From Legionella waltersii (GTDB lineage: Bacteria > Pseudomonadota > Gammaproteobacteria > Legionellales > Legionellaceae), in assembly GCF_001468085.1 (NCBI RefSeq), contig NZ_LNZB01000036.1, forward strand, positions 186,055 through 236,788: a stretch of DNA of 50,734 bases, given 5' to 3'. The notes beneath the pieces are model-generated. The model was not told the origin of the DNA and did not search any database. It saw nothing but the letters and a program-made list of their open reading frames with translations. A program made the translations under genes and the position numbers. Of this stretch, positions 9,266 through 17,843 are shown one piece after another; positions within the stretch are counted from its first letter, which is position 1; each line of letters opens with the position of its first letter.

Positions 9266-10654
9266 TTAAAAAGGAACGTCTAACTCAGCATTGATTAGTT
9301 GAATTTGTTGCTTAAATATAGACTTAATTTTCTCCAAATTATCGTTATCCGTAGCTTCAAAACGGGCAACTAGGCAAGGAGTAGTATTTGAAGCACGCAA
9401 TAACCCCCATCCATTGGCAAACTCCACTCTTAACCCATCAATTGTTATGATTTTAGCGTCTGTAAATCGCGCTAGTTGACTAAACTGTTTAATAAATTCA
9501 AACTTACTATCGTCTTCAATAGCAATTTTAATTTCAGGGGTATTGATGCTATTGGGAATTAATTTAAATTGTTCACTGACGCTTAAATCGGATTCGCTTA
9601 AAAGCTCAAGTAAACGACAAGCGCTGTATAGGGCATCATCAAAACCATACCAACGATCTTTGAAAAATAAGTGTCCACTCATTTCACCAGCTAAAATAGC
9701 TTTTTCCTGTTTCATGACCGATTTAACTATGGAATGACCAGTTGGGCACATTTTTGCAACCCCACCAGAAGCTACAATTTCTTGCTCTAAATGACTTGAA
9801 CATTTCACATCAAAGACGATGGTGGCCCCAGGATTTTGCCTTAATAGATTGCGCGAATAGAACATCATAAGCCTATCCGGCCAGATCATTTCACCTTTAT
9901 CGGTGATAAGGCCTAACCTATCTGCATCACCATCGAAACCTAAACCTATATCCGCTTTGTGAGTGGCTACCGCCGCTTTTAAATCGGTTAAATTAGTCTC
10001 AATTGAGGGATCAGGGTGATGGTTAGGGAAGCGACCATCTACATCACAATACAATGGAATGACCTCACATCCTAAATGTGCAATTACCTCGGGAATTACT
10101 GTACCAGCAATACCATTCCCGCAATCAACCACCACTTTAAATGGCCGCTTCAGTTTGATATCGCTTTCGATTCGATTCATGTATTCCGGTATCACGTTTT
10201 TACTGATGTCTGATCCTGAGCCAGTTATTCGTTCACCACTCTTATGGAAGCGATAAAGGATATCAATTTCGTTTTGGGTTAGGGTTTTACCCGCCAAGAC
10301 CATTTTAATGCCGTTGTAATCTGCAGGATTATGGCTTCCAGTAACCATTAAACCGGAATCAATACCTTGCGTGCTTGTTGCGTAGTACATCACAGGGGTT
10401 GCTACAGCCCCTAAATCAAACACTTCAATACCACTCTCTACAAGGCCTGCTTTTAGCGCTGTAGCTAAGGCAGGACTGGTCAAACGCCCATCACGGGCTA
10501 GAAAGATTTGTTGTCGATTTAATTGTCTTAAAAAGCAAGCCACTGCCAGTCCAATGCTAAAATAAGCATCTTCATTCAATTCCTTACTAACAACACCGCG
10601 AATGTCGTAAGCTCTAAAAACTGAGGGTGAAACAGTTGTTTGCTGATAGGTCAT
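9266..10654 (-). CDS. algC: Phosphomannomutase/phosphoglucomutase (AlgC/ManB type)
   Basis: Interconverts hexose 6- and 1-phosphates through a phosphoserine, feeding GDP-mannose and UDP-glucose for surface polysaccharide and LPS. The 462-residue product has the four expected landmarks: FRAYDIRGVV at the N-terminus, the phosphoserine loop TGSHNPADYNG (about residue 100), the metal site GFDGDADRLG (about residue 235) and the C-terminal phosphate-binding RASNTTPCLVAR. The open frame runs further upstream into dut, but the ATG at 10654 lies 1 nt after the dut stop and immediately before the conserved N-terminus. Tight coupling with dut and coaBC upstream suggests one operon. Whether it prefers mannose or glucose phosphates cannot be told from sequence. 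Confidence 0.92.
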   Translation of the reverse strand: MTYQQTTVSPSVFRAYDIRGVVSKELNEDAYFSIGLAVACFLRQLNRQQIFLARDGRLTSPALATALKAGLVESGIEVFDLGAVATPVMYYATSTQGIDSGLMVTGSHNPADYNGIKMVLAGKTLTQNEIDILYRFHKSGERITGSGSDISKNVIPEYMNRIESDIKLKRPFKVVVDCGNGIAGTVIPEVIAHLGCEVIPLYCDVDGRFPNHHPDPSIETNLTDLKAAVATHKADIGLGFDGDADRLGLITDKGEMIWPDRLMMFYSRNLLRQNPGATIVFDVKCSSHLEQEIVASGGVAKMCPTGHSIVKSVMKQEKAILAGEMSGHLFFKDRWYGFDDALYSACRLLELLSESDLSVSEQFKLIPNSINTPEIKIAIEDDSKFEFIKQFSQLARFTDAKIITIDGLRVEFANGWGLLRASNTTPCLVARFEATDNDNLEKIKSIFKQQIQLINAELDVPF

Positions 10655-10655
10655 T

Positions 10656-11114
10656 TTATTGTCTCCCAGAGCTTCCGAAGCCACCCTCGCCTCTTTCGCT
10701 TTGCTGAAACTCTTGCACTACTTCAAACGCCGCCTGGACGACGGGAACAAAAACCAATTGAGCGATTCGCTCACCTGGGTTAACGGTGAATACATCGTGC
10801 CCACGATTCCAACAAGAAATCTTCAACTCCCCTTGGTAGTCTGAGTCAATTAATCCAACTAAATTTCCCAAGACAATACCATGTTTATGTCCTAATCCTG
10901 AACGAGGCAGAATTACAGCAGCTAATTGAGGATCTGCAATATAGATTGAAATGCCCGTTGGCAATAAAACCGTTTCTTGTGGAGCTATTTGAATCGCATC
11001 GGACACGCATACTCGCAAATCCAGCCCAGCAGCCCCATCAGTTGCATAAGTAGGCAAAGGAATCGTATCACCTACTCGAGAATCCAGGATTTTTAATTGA
11101 ATCACTTGCTGCAT
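10656..11114 (-). CDS. dut: dUTP diphosphatase (dUTPase)
   Basis: Cleaves dUTP to dUMP and pyrophosphate, preventing uracil incorporation and supplying the thymidylate precursor; homotrimer. All five motifs of the trimeric family are present: [37 protein letters not shown] and the C-terminal [11 protein letters not shown]. Three in-frame ATGs lie at 11126, 11120 and 11114. The last has a GGGA Shine-Dalgarno at the best distance (6 nt) and gives 152 residues, the usual length. It sits between coaBC (17-nt gap) and the mutase gene (1-nt gap), the common coaBC-dut-algC order of gammaproteobacteria. Confidence 0.95.
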   Translation of the reverse strand: MQQVIQLKILDSRVGDTIPLPTYATDGAAGLDLRVCVSDAIQIAPQETVLLPTGISIYIADPQLAAVILPRSGLGHKHGIVLGNLVGLIDSDYQGELKISCWNRGHDVFTVNPGERIAQLVFVPVVQAAFEVVQEFQQSERGEGGFGSSGRQ

Positions 11115-11131
11115 AATCATTCCCATTGATT

Positions 11132-12337
11132 TTAAAGAGCTCCATTTTGCAGAGTTGAGGCGATGATTGCAATAATTTGCCCTGCTAGTCTTGTTTTTTG
11201 GGTTAAAGGCAACTCGATTTGTTTGTTTTTTGTTATTACCGTTACTTGGTTTTCGTCTCTCTCAAATCCCAAACCTTTACCCACCTTATTGGCAACTATC
11301 ATGTCTAATTTCTTTGCCTGCAGTTTGTCTTTTGCATAAGTGATCACATCATTGGTTTCTGCCGCAAACCCCACAACAAATGATGCTTTTCCTTGTTCTG
11401 AAACACTCGCGAGAATATCCCTGTTTTTAACCAAATCAATGGTTAACTCGTTTCGCTCCTTTTTCTTCATTTTTTCCGGAGATGGTGAATGTGCTCGATA
11501 ATCAGCAACTGCTGCTGCAGCAATAAAAATATCTCCTTTACAAACGTGTTTCTTGACTTCTTCATACATGGATTGAGCTGACTCTACTCGGATAAGCTCT
11601 ATTTGGGAAAAAGTCTCTAAATCACATGGACCACTGATTAAGGTCACTTGAGCACCCGCCATCGCACAGGCTTCTGCCATCGCAAATCCCATTTTCCCCG
11701 AGCTGTAATTACTTAAATAACGAACAGGATCAATGGCCTCTCGAGTAGGCCCCGCGGTAATAACTACTTTTTTGCCAGTCAGTAATTGATTCACATCTAA
11801 AAGTCGAAGGGTATTAATGATTTGTTGCGATTCGCTGACCCGACCAAGACCATGCTCACCACAAGCTTGAGCTCCCTCTTCAGGACCCACAAAGATAACT
11901 CCCCTCTCTTGCAATAACTCACAATTAGCTCGCGTTGCAGGATGTGCCCACATGCTTCGATTCATAGCAGGACATACAATGACAGGTACTTCAGCAACAA
12001 GGTATAGGGTAGATAGCAAATCATCTGCTATTCCCTGTGCCATTTTAGCAAGGCAATTGGCAGTTGCTGGTGCAATTAACAAATAATCAGCCCAGCGAGC
12101 CAATTCAATATGTCCCATAGCACGCTCAGCTTGAGTATCAAACAAATCCGTTCGAACTTCATTACCCGATATCGCTTGCATCATCAAAGGTGTAATAAAC
12201 TCCTGAGCGGATTGAGTCATCACTACTCTAACCTCTGCTCCCAAAGCAGTTAATTCTCTAAGCAAATAAACAGATTTGTACGCAGCGACTCCTCCACAAA
12301 CTCCCAGAAGAATTTTTTTATTCACAAAATCTTGCAT
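11132..12337 (-). CDS. coaBC: Bifunctional phosphopantothenoylcysteine decarboxylase / phosphopantothenate-cysteine ligase
   Basis: Carries out two consecutive steps of coenzyme A synthesis: CTP-dependent coupling of 4'-phosphopantothenate to cysteine, then FMN-dependent decarboxylation. The N-terminal half (about 1-185) is the HFCD flavoprotein CoaC, with [10 protein letters not shown] and the active-site strand PAMNRSMW. The C-terminal half (about 190-401) is CoaB, with [23 protein letters not shown] and the lysine-rich loop KMKKKERNE. The frame is open upstream to 12466, but that would overlap radC by 53 bases; the ATG at 12337 (MQDFVNKK) gives the typical 401 residues. Divergent from radC across 76 bases. 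Confidence 0.95.
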   Translation of the reverse strand: MQDFVNKKILLGVCGGVAAYKSVYLLRELTALGAEVRVVMTQSAQEFITPLMMQAISGNEVRTDLFDTQAERAMGHIELARWADYLLIAPATANCLAKMAQGIADDLLSTLYLVAEVPVIVCPAMNRSMWAHPATRANCELLQERGVIFVGPEEGAQACGEHGLGRVSESQQIINTLRLLDVNQLLTGKKVVITAGPTREAIDPVRYLSNYSSGKMGFAMAEACAMAGAQVTLISGPCDLETFSQIELIRVESAQSMYEEVKKHVCKGDIFIAAAAVADYRAHSPSPEKMKKKERNELTIDLVKNRDILASVSEQGKASFVVGFAAETNDVITYAKDKLQAKKLDMIVANKVGKGLGFERDENQVTVITKNKQIELPLTQKTRLAGQIIAIIASTLQNGAL

Positions 12338-12413
12338 GACCGACCATTTTTGATAAGAATACCCAAGATCAAAGCACAAACTTCGCAATAAAGGAATATA
12401 AAAGGAATACAAA

Positions 12414-13097
12414 ATGACGGTTGTCCAATCAACGCGCCAGTTAGACTTGCGTGAAAAATTACTCATTCATGGAGTTGCAAGCCTCTCGGATAGCGAATTA
12501 TTAGCTGTGTTCATCAGCTCCGGAAATAAACAAAGAACATGCCTAGAGTTAGCCAATGATTTAATGAATCAGTACAGCGACTTACGAGCACTCCTAAATT
12601 CTGACTTGAATCAATTTCAATTAATTCCTGGCTTAGGTATCGTTCGCTATACCCAACTACAGGCCGTTAAAGAAATGTGTCGTAGGAGTGACTTCATCCA
12701 ATTAAAAAGGGATTCTGCAATTAACAACAGTAGGCAAACCTATTCTTTTTTGAAAAGGAGGCTCCGAGATAACAAACACGAGACTTTTGCTGCCTTGTAT
12801 CTTGATAACCAGCATCGAGTCATTGCCTATGAAGAATTGTTTTCAGGAACAATCAACTCAGCAAGTGTGCACTCAAGACCCATTGTTGAACGAGTTCTTC
12901 AACTGAATGCAGCAGCTCTAATTTTGGCACACAATCACCCATCAGGCGTTTCTGATGCCAGTCAGCAAGATATTGAAGTTACAGCGCGTATAAAACAAGC
13001 GCTGGAGCTTATTGATGCCCGTTTGTTGGATCACATCGTCATTGGAGATAACGAAGTTTACTCCATTATCGCTGAGCATAAGTGGGCCTGTAATTAA
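12414..13097 (+). CDS. radC: RadC/JAB-domain protein
   Basis: A 227-residue member of the RadC (YeeS/MPN+) family. The N-terminal half has a helix-hairpin-helix-like region (LREKLLIHGVASLSDSELLA); the C-terminal half is a JAMM metalloprotease-type fold with HNHPSG-x-x-x-S-x-x-D (AHNHPSGVSDASQQD). The name comes from an old, mistaken link to E. coli radC102 repair; the real function is unsettled. The start is supported by AAAAGGAA 7-9 nt before the ATG. It stands divergent to coaBC, a conserved arrangement in gammaproteobacteria. Confidence 0.93.
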   Translation: MTVVQSTRQLDLREKLLIHGVASLSDSELLAVFISSGNKQRTCLELANDLMNQYSDLRALLNSDLNQFQLIPGLGIVRYTQLQAVKEMCRRSDFIQLKRDSAINNSRQTYSFLKRRLRDNKHETFAALYLDNQHRVIAYEELFSGTINSASVHSRPIVERVLQLNAAALILAHNHPSGVSDASQQDIEVTARIKQALELIDARLLDHIVIGDNEVYSIIAEHKWACN

Positions 13098-13144
13098 TGA
13101 CTAACAAATGCACTGGATATCTATTAATCATTGACGGATCGATC

Positions 13145-13366
13145 ATGTTTCAACTCTTTGTACCTGACTTTATAAAAAACAAAACCATTCAATTCTTTCT
13201 GTTCGTAGGAATTCTGTCTGATATTTATTTAGCAAGCTCTTTAAAGCATGTTTTATTTATTTTCGGCTTCCCCTATTTAACGGCTGTTTTACTCTATTAT
13301 TTGATGAACCGTAAAAAGCCTTTGGTAAAAGCGATGGTGAGTGCTCAATACAAACGAAAGAACTAA
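13145..13366 (+). CDS. Small hypothetical membrane protein
   Basis: About 73 residues, with two hydrophobic segments (around TIQFFLFVGILSDIYLA and VLFIFGFPYLTAVLLYYLM) and a basic C-terminal tail (NRKKPLVKAMVSAQYKRKN), so probably an inner-membrane protein with cytosolic tail. An alternative ATG at 13097 overlaps the radC stop (TAATG) and would add 16 residues, but has no Shine-Dalgarno; the ATG at 13145 has a weak one (ACGGA). I do not recognise the family. Coding status is moderately likely because the frame and composition are sensible and it fills the gap between radC and the permease. Confidence 0.5.
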   Translation: MFQLFVPDFIKNKTIQFFLFVGILSDIYLASSLKHVLFIFGFPYLTAVLLYYLMNRKKPLVKAMVSAQYKRKN

Positions 13367-13455
13367 AACAGTCTTAATAAAATGCATCTTGACTATTTAG
13401 GGAAATCATAATACCAATAGACACCATGGAACACGGAACCACGAAGGACTGTATA

Positions 13456-14943
13456 ATGAGCCAAGCTCAAAGCTCTCCTGAGCTACACAAAAATTTAGAT
13501 GCACGGCTGCTAACAATGATGACCTTGGGTGGATCAATTGGCACAGGGATTTTTTTAGCGAGTGGTAGTGTTCTTGCTAAAGCAGGACCAGGCGGAATCC
13601 TGGTCGCATACTTACTCATGGGCGTTTTAGTTTATTTTTTAATGAATAGCCTTGGTGAGATGGCTGCTTACATGCCAACCTCAGGCTCCTTCTATCAATA
13701 TGCTGCTGATTTTGTTGACCCTTCACTAGGGTATGCATTGGGATGGAACTATTGGTACAGCTGGGCTATCTCTATTGCTGCTGAAATAGCAGCATCGGCG
13801 GTGTTAATGCGGTTTTGGTTCCCTGACTCCCCGCATTGGATATGGACAGGAAGCTTTTTAATTTTGATTTTAGGCTTCAATGCCTTCTCTACAAAATTGT
13901 TTGGAGAAATCGAATATTGGCTGTCTCTGATCAAAGTAACAGTGATCATTCTGTTTATAGTCATAGGGTTTGCAATGATATTCGGGCTTACATCTCACCA
14001 TTCTGTAGGCCTTAAGAACTGGAGCCTAGGTGATGCTCCCTTTCACGATGGTTGTTTCGGAATATTTAGCGCCTTTATGTTAGCTGGATTTTCATTCCAA
14101 GGGACCGAAATGATAGGTATTGCTGCGGGTGAAAGTAAAGATCCTGGTACTACCATCCCAAGGGTCATTAAAATGGTATTTTGGAGAATCTTCATTTTCT
14201 TTTTTCTAACCATGTTGATTATTGCGTTTTTAATCCCTTATACCTCAGCGGAATACTTGGATCAGAACATCAGCATGAGTCCGTTTACAAAAGCATTTGC
14301 CCTTATCAATCACACTTATGCTCCTTCATTTATGAATGCCATCATTTTGATAGCACTCTTGTCTACAGCAAATTCAGGATTATACGCATCCAGCCGCATG
14401 CTTTGGTTTTTAGCAAAAGAAAAACATGTTCCAAGTGTATTTTCAAGCATTACCAAGCGCGGCATTCCTATTTGGGCCTTACTGGCAACGGTAAGTATTT
14501 CATTCTTTGTTTTTATTACTTCGTTGTTTAGCCCCAAAACAATTTATTTATGGTTAGTGAATGCTGGTAGTTTGGCTGGTTTTATAGCTTGGATGGGTAT
14601 TAGTGTTAGTCATTACAAATTCCGCAAACAGTATATCAAGAATGGTAATGATTTACGTAAACTCCCTTTTCTTGCAAAAGGCTTTCCTTATGCTCCCATT
14701 GGAGTTTTCATTTCGTGCATTCTGATGCTCATAGCCTATAATATTGTGGCTTATATCCATTACAATTTAACTTGGCAAGAGTTGTGCATTTCTTATCTTG
14801 GGCTGCCTTTGTTTTTCTTCGTGTGGTTTGGAAAAAAATACAGTTTACTAAGCTCTATCGGCTCTCTCAGGGGAGCGGCACCGATTAACTCTGTGCTAAA
14901 CACCTCAACCGTTCCCCAAAACCAAAGTGCAGAGTCGACCTAA
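13456..14943 (+). CDS. Amino-acid permease of the APC superfamily (AAT/LysP-like)
   Basis: A 495-residue transporter with about twelve hydrophobic segments. The first helix has the unwound substrate-binding motif GGSIGTGIFLASG typical of the APC fold, followed by AGPGGILVAYLLMG and GEMAAYMPTSGSF, then ALGWNYWYSWA, which closely resembles LysP, GabP and other AAT-family permeases. Probable role is proton-coupled uptake of an amino acid, possibly lysine or another cationic or aromatic one; substrate cannot be fixed from sequence. The ATG at 13456 has AAGGA 7 nt upstream, whereas the earlier ATG at 13426 has no ribosome-binding site. Intracellular bacteria of this kind live on amino acids, which fits. 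Confidence 0.88.
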   Translation: MSQAQSSPELHKNLDARLLTMMTLGGSIGTGIFLASGSVLAKAGPGGILVAYLLMGVLVYFLMNSLGEMAAYMPTSGSFYQYAADFVDPSLGYALGWNYWYSWAISIAAEIAASAVLMRFWFPDSPHWIWTGSFLILILGFNAFSTKLFGEIEYWLSLIKVTVIILFIVIGFAMIFGLTSHHSVGLKNWSLGDAPFHDGCFGIFSAFMLAGFSFQGTEMIGIAAGESKDPGTTIPRVIKMVFWRIFIFFFLTMLIIAFLIPYTSAEYLDQNISMSPFTKAFALINHTYAPSFMNAIILIALLSTANSGLYASSRMLWFLAKEKHVPSVFSSITKRGIPIWALLATVSISFFVFITSLFSPKTIYLWLVNAGSLAGFIAWMGISVSHYKFRKQYIKNGNDLRKLPFLAKGFPYAPIGVFISCILMLIAYNIVAYIHYNLTWQELCISYLGLPLFFFVWFGKKYSLLSSIGSLRGAAPINSVLNTSTVPQNQSAEST

Positions 14944-14988
14944 CCGAGCCGTGACCTTAGGGGGTGGATATTTTAGAGAATATCCGCC
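14942..14988. repeat. Half copy of palindromic repeat P1 plus hairpin
   Basis: The bases ACCGAGCCGTGACCTTAGG right after the permease stop match the right arm of the P1 family; the left arm is missing. It runs into a separate inverted repeat, GGTGGATATT / AATATCCGCC around a 6-nt loop (14963-14988). The hairpin may end permease transcription but lacks a clear T-run. Confidence 0.6.
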
Positions 14989-15044
14989 TCGCTTTAATCT
15001 CTTCTATTGTATATAATTCCCACATTTGCTCACTTCCTAGTCTA

Positions 15045-15962
15045 ATGTTCTCAATCCAACATACAGCCACAATTTACCGAGGAAAACCGGAGTTCCTCAA
15101 AGAGCTATGTGAAGAAATGAGTGAAAGCTCATTAATTATTGAAGATTTAGTCTTTTCCCCTCTTAAAAAGGAAGACCTATGCTTTGCCTTAGATGTCTGG
15201 CTTGAACCGCAAATGGTACATTTTGAATCAATATCCCAAGCAGTCAAAATACTGCGACAAGCCGGAAAGTTCTGGTATTTACACCCCATAAAACACATAA
15301 GGCGCTCAAAATTAATCGAGGAGCAATTGCGGAAAGTCCCCTCTCTAACAAGAGCTTTTCCAGTCATAGAAGAGATCCCCAAACTAGGAGTTTTTAGTCT
15401 CCTTGATCAAAATACTCTAGTCTATAGTGCGCATCGATCGAAACAATGGCCTGATGGGAATTGTTTTTTTACAGAGGACAAAATCACTCCCCCAAATCGA
15501 GCGTATCTTAAGTTATGGGAAGCGCTGTTTCTTCTAAATCAATACCCAAAACCTGATGAAACGGTATTGGATTTAGGCGCCTCTCCAGGTGGGTGGACTT
15601 ACGTTATGCAATCTTTTGGAGCACATGTTACTTCAGTGGATAAAGCGGAGTTGGCTCCTAAGATCATGGCGCTGCCTAATATCAGTTTTCGTCAACAGAG
15701 TGCTTTTGCTCTAGAACCTGAAAAACTATCTAAACCCTATGATTGGGTTTTATCCGACATCGCTTGTTACCCTGATCGAGCTTATAGCTTGATTACCCGA
15801 TGGATAAATTCTGGTAAAGCCAAACGCCTCATTTTTACCATTAAGCTTCAAGGCCAAACCAACATGAATATTATTCGCCAGCTCAAAGAGATACCCAATT
15901 CACGAGTACAGCACTTGTTTTATAATAAACATGAAGTGACCTTCTTTTATCCCAGTCATTGA
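15045..15962 (+). CDS. FtsJ-fold SAM methyltransferase, RlmM-like
   Basis: A protein of about 305 residues. The C-terminal ~160 residues form an FtsJ/RrmJ-type methyltransferase with motif I LDLGASPGGWT (about residue 170), a motif IV-like aspartate in DWVLSDIACYP and a lysine in IFTIKLQGQTN, giving the K-D-K-type arrangement of 2'-O-ribose methyltransferases. The N-terminal part resembles the THUMP-like portion of RlmM, which methylates C2498 of 23S rRNA. It is shorter than E. coli RlmM (366 residues), so a different RNA target is possible. The start is uncertain: the frame is open to a GTG at 14964, which lies inside a repeat and hairpin, and the ATG at 15045 has no good Shine-Dalgarno. Confidence 0.8.
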   Translation: MFSIQHTATIYRGKPEFLKELCEEMSESSLIIEDLVFSPLKKEDLCFALDVWLEPQMVHFESISQAVKILRQAGKFWYLHPIKHIRRSKLIEEQLRKVPSLTRAFPVIEEIPKLGVFSLLDQNTLVYSAHRSKQWPDGNCFFTEDKITPPNRAYLKLWEALFLLNQYPKPDETVLDLGASPGGWTYVMQSFGAHVTSVDKAELAPKIMALPNISFRQQSAFALEPEKLSKPYDWVLSDIACYPDRAYSLITRWINSGKAKRLIFTIKLQGQTNMNIIRQLKEIPNSRVQHLFYNKHEVTFFYPSH

Positions 15963-16060
15963 TCTACCCAGAACAAAGCATCAAGAGTTTAAACCCCGGA
16001 TTACAATTCCGAGTATAGAACAAAGACATGGGTAACACTTCTCCTTTAAGTGAGTTGTCT

Positions 16061-17017
16061 TTAAGCTCTCGAAAAATCAAAAGAAATCACGTCTTTGATA
16101 CTGTCTTTGTTTAATGCTAAAGCTAACAACCTATCAATGCCCAATGCGACCCCGCTACAGCTAGGCATACCAAATTCCAAAGCATCTAATAAGTAACGAT
16201 CGGCATCAACCTCTAACAACCCTTTTTCAATTCTTGACTTTTGATCACGGGCAAATCGATTGGCTTGAGCTTGAACATCAGTCAACTCATGAAAACCATT
16301 AGCTAGTTCAACGCCTTTAAAGTACACTTCAAAACGATGTGCAACACCTTTATGTACTTGTGCTAAAGCGGCTTGTGACTCAGGAAAATCATAAACGGCT
16401 ACTGGTGCACCCTCATACGCCAAAAACGGCTCAACCACATGGCTCATTAATAGAAATAAGTACTGATCGATATCCATTTCCTCAGCGGGGAGTACCTTAT
16501 CCAACTCATATTTTTTGAGTACGCTTTTTAATTGCTCGATTGAAGCAGTAAAAGGATCAATAGAGCATGACTCGATGAAGGCTTGCTCGTATGTTTTTCG
16601 GATTAAAGGCTCCGATTTGAGAATAGTCTGCAAAAACAAATCCATCTCATCCATCAGCTCATGATGATCTATATCTAATTGATACCATTCTAAAAGAGTA
16701 AATTCTGGATTATGCCAACGCCCTAATTCGTCATCCCGGAACACTCGGGCAAGCTGAAAAATCGGTCCACTTCCTGCGGCAAGTAGGCGCTTCATATGGT
16801 ATTCAGGAGATGTTTGTAATTGATAAGCTTCTTTCCTAAAAAAGGCTTGTATATTACTCAGATAAACATCAGTGACCCCATAACGAGCCATTATAGGTGT
16901 TTCTACTTCTAAATAATGACGCTGAACAAAAAAATCGCGTATTTTAGTTATTATTGCCGATCGATGTTTCAATACTTCGATCTCTGCCGACGGTCTCCAA
17001 GACTGCTCAAAATTCAT
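16061..17017 (-). CDS. epmA: EF-P beta-lysylation ligase EpmA (GenX/PoxA)
   Basis: A 318-residue paralogue of class II lysyl-tRNA synthetase without the anticodon-binding domain. It ligates (R)-beta-lysine to a conserved lysine of elongation factor P, which lets ribosomes pass polyproline. Class II motif 2 is visible in ARVFRDDELGRWHNPEFTLLEWYQ-type sequence, motif 1 in HYLEVETPIMA, and motif 3 in CSGVALGIDRLLALAL. It is the last gene of the suf operon: its ATG overlaps the sufT stop (TAATG). That placement couples EF-P modification with Fe-S assembly; EpmB, the partner lysine aminomutase, is a radical-SAM Fe-S enzyme, though no epmB is in the window. Confidence 0.93.
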   Translation of the reverse strand: MNFEQSWRPSAEIEVLKHRSAIITKIRDFFVQRHYLEVETPIMARYGVTDVYLSNIQAFFRKEAYQLQTSPEYHMKRLLAAGSGPIFQLARVFRDDELGRWHNPEFTLLEWYQLDIDHHELMDEMDLFLQTILKSEPLIRKTYEQAFIESCSIDPFTASIEQLKSVLKKYELDKVLPAEEMDIDQYLFLLMSHVVEPFLAYEGAPVAVYDFPESQAALAQVHKGVAHRFEVYFKGVELANGFHELTDVQAQANRFARDQKSRIEKGLLEVDADRYLLDALEFGMPSCSGVALGIDRLLALALNKDSIKDVISFDFSRA

Positions 17018-17352
17018 TAATAAAATATCCCCAACTCCAATCGAGCTGCTTCAGTCATCCTGTCCTGAGTCCAAGGTGGCTCCCAAACTAATTCGACTGT
17101 GCAATCACTTACCCCTTCAACTTGATTGACGGCCTGCTCTACAATCCCAGGGAATGTCTGGGCAACAGGGCATCCGGGCGTAGTTAAAGTCATTTGGATG
17201 TCGACATGACTGTCTTCATTGATGTTTATATTATAAATTAAACCCAAATCATAAATATTGACTGGAATTTCGGGATCAAACACGCCTCGTAAGGCTAATA
17301 CAATGGCCTCTTTCAGCAACTCTTGATCCTGCTTTTTCTTAAACCCAAACAT
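17017..17352 (-). CDS. sufT: SufT / MIP18-type Fe-S assembly protein (DUF59)
   Basis: A 111-residue single-domain DUF59 protein of the SufT/PaaD/MIP18 group, which helps mature Fe-S proteins. The diagnostic DPEIPVNIYDLGLIY is near residue 26 and MTLTTPGCPVAQTFP carries the conserved TPGCP cysteine; the end WEPPWTQDRMTEAARLELG is typical of SufT. It follows sufU by about 40 nt and overlaps epmA by one base, with GAGG 6 nt before its ATG. Its position in the suf operon supports the specific name over the general family. Confidence 0.93.
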   Translation of the reverse strand: MFGFKKKQDQELLKEAIVLALRGVFDPEIPVNIYDLGLIYNININEDSHVDIQMTLTTPGCPVAQTFPGIVEQAVNQVEGVSDCTVELVWEPPWTQDRMTEAARLELGIFY

Positions 17353-17393
17353 GAAGTACCTCTATCACTCCAATAATCTAGTGATTCTTACAA

Positions 17394-17843
17394 TTATTCT
17401 GTTTTCACCACATCCATCTCTTTATTCAAGGCAGCTTCTAAAGTATGCCAAGCTAAAGTAGCGCATTTTACTCGTGCTGGAAAAGCCTTAACACCCGCTA
17501 AAACGGATAACTTATCCATCGAAGCCATAGGATTGTAGTCTTCGCTAGTTAACATTTGATGCACCTTATGAAATACCTGATGGGCTTCTGCAACTGATTT
17601 TCCTTTTAAAGCATCCGTCATTAATGAAGCAGAAGCTTGCGATATGGCACAACCACAACCCAGAAAGCTAATGTCATTGATGACTTCATTATTTACTTTT
17701 ACAAAAACCGTCAATTTGTCACCACATAGGGGATTAAAACCTTTTGCCTCAGCAGTTGCATCATCCATCGTATGATGATTACGAGGATTCCTGTTATGAT
17801 CAATAATGATCTCTTGATAAAGCTCTCGCAACTCCATGTTCAT
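17394..17843 (-). CDS. sufU: SufU-type Fe-S scaffold / sulfurtransferase
   Basis: A 149-residue IscU/NifU N-terminal homologue with the three conserved cysteines in NPLCGD, GCGCAIS and VKCATLAWHTLE, and the aspartate after the first cysteine. The extended segment between the second and third cysteines and the clustering with sufS make it SufU rather than IscU. In the better studied Bacillus system, SufU is a zinc-bound sulfur acceptor from SufS; that role is inferred here. Its ATG overlaps the sufS stop by 4 bases and has GAGG 7 nt upstream. No sufE or sufA lies in this cluster, which fits SufU taking the acceptor role. Confidence 0.92.
   Translation of the reverse strand: MNMELRELYQEIIIDHNRNPRNHHTMDDATAEAKGFNPLCGDKLTVFVKVNNEVINDISFLGCGCAISQASASLMTDALKGKSVAEAHQVFHKVHQMLTSEDYNPMASMDKLSVLAGVKAFPARVKCATLAWHTLEAALNKEMDVVKTE

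Noticed and set aside
11132..12466. Longer coaBC starting at 12466
   Set aside because: The extra N-terminus would overlap the divergent radC start and is unlike the family; the ATG at 12337 gives the normal length.
15963..16060. Possible transposase remnant between the RlmM-like gene and epmA
   Set aside because: There is a short dyad (CCCGGATTACAATTCCG) and a GACATGGGTAACAC string that looks IS-like, but no reading frame or terminal repeat supports it.
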